A stretch of 5,096 nucleotides of DNA from Clostridia bacterium (GTDB lineage: Bacteria > Bacillota > Clostridia > Oscillospirales > Acutalibacteraceae): NCBI GenBank assembly GCA_017615405.1, contig JAGAAE010000006.1, forward strand, positions 1 to 5,096. The letters run 5' to 3'. Under the pieces are notes generated by a model. The model was given only the letters and a program-made list of their open reading frames with translations. It ran no database searches and was not told the origin of the DNA. A program made the translations under genes and the position numbers. Position 1 is the stretch's first letter. Each line of letters opens with the position of its first letter. Positions 5,049 to 5,096 of the stretch are shown in pieces.

Positions 5049-5088
5049 GGTATTAGTGGGTTTTGCGGCCTGCTAATACTATTTTTTT
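5049..5088 (+). terminator. Strong intrinsic terminator
   Basis: GTATTAG (5050-5056) pairs with CTAATAC (5073-5079), extended inward by two G-U and two G-C pairs (5057-5060 with 5069-5072), around an 8-nt loop. The stem is followed by A and seven Ts (5082-5088). This is the clear end of the tRNA transcription unit and, if read through, of the exchanger transcript. Confidence 0.92.
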
Positions 5089-5096
5089 GCCCAAAA

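Noticed and set aside
4796..5056. Plus-strand 86-codon open frame across the tRNA and the downstream segment
   Set aside because: It starts at the edge of the tRNA, reads straight through it and the hairpins, and has no ribosome binding site; the RNA explanation is stronger.
1..5096. CRISPR array, transposase, integrase or defence genes
   Set aside because: No repeat-spacer periodicity and no such protein is encoded; the only repeats of note are the tRNA-tail copies.

Overview
The window reads as a chromosomal stretch from a low-to-mid GC Firmicute, most likely a Clostridia-class gut-type bacterium (Oscillospiraceae or Lachnospiraceae would fit). This rests on AAGG-type ribosome binding sites, TTGACA/TATAAT promoters with 17-bp spacers, a yybP-ykoY riboswitch, intrinsic terminators, and a peptidase of the meso-diaminopimelate cell-wall type. 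The assignment is an inference from style, not a marker-gene identification.

Left part (1-2932), minus strand: glmS (62-1888) makes glucosamine-6-phosphate for cell-wall synthesis. It has its own consensus promoter and a hairpin terminator. Its 5' leader is only about 50 nt, too short for a glmS ribozyme. Upstream in the same direction is a short M14-type gamma-D-glutamyl-meso-diaminopimelate peptidase-like gene (2015-2923) with no clear terminator, so its transcript may read into glmS. Both genes touch peptidoglycan metabolism.

Middle (2972-4737), plus strand: a NudF/YqkG-type ADP-ribose pyrophosphatase gene is divergent from the peptidase gene, about 40-50 bp away. A 266-bp non-coding leader follows, holding a strong promoter, a yybP-ykoY (Mn2+) riboswitch aptamer, and mutually exclusive antiterminator and terminator hairpins. 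It leads into a ten-helix CaCA-family cation exchanger (3772-4737). By sequence the protein would be called a calcium/sodium antiporter; the riboswitch argues that its physiological job is Mn2+ export.

Right end (4738-5096): tRNA-Gln(CUG) with its own consensus promoter and an encoded CCA. The last 19 nt of this tRNA are repeated exactly 176 bp downstream. Between the copies lie a near-perfect long hairpin and a densely structured, GC-rich segment that begins with an inverted 12-nt copy of the tRNA T-arm. After the second copy comes a strong U-tract terminator that looks like the original terminator of the tRNA. The simplest reading is a small non-coding element inserted at the tRNA 3' end that regenerated the tRNA. 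This is the least explained feature of the window.

No gene-free stretch longer than 300 bases is present.
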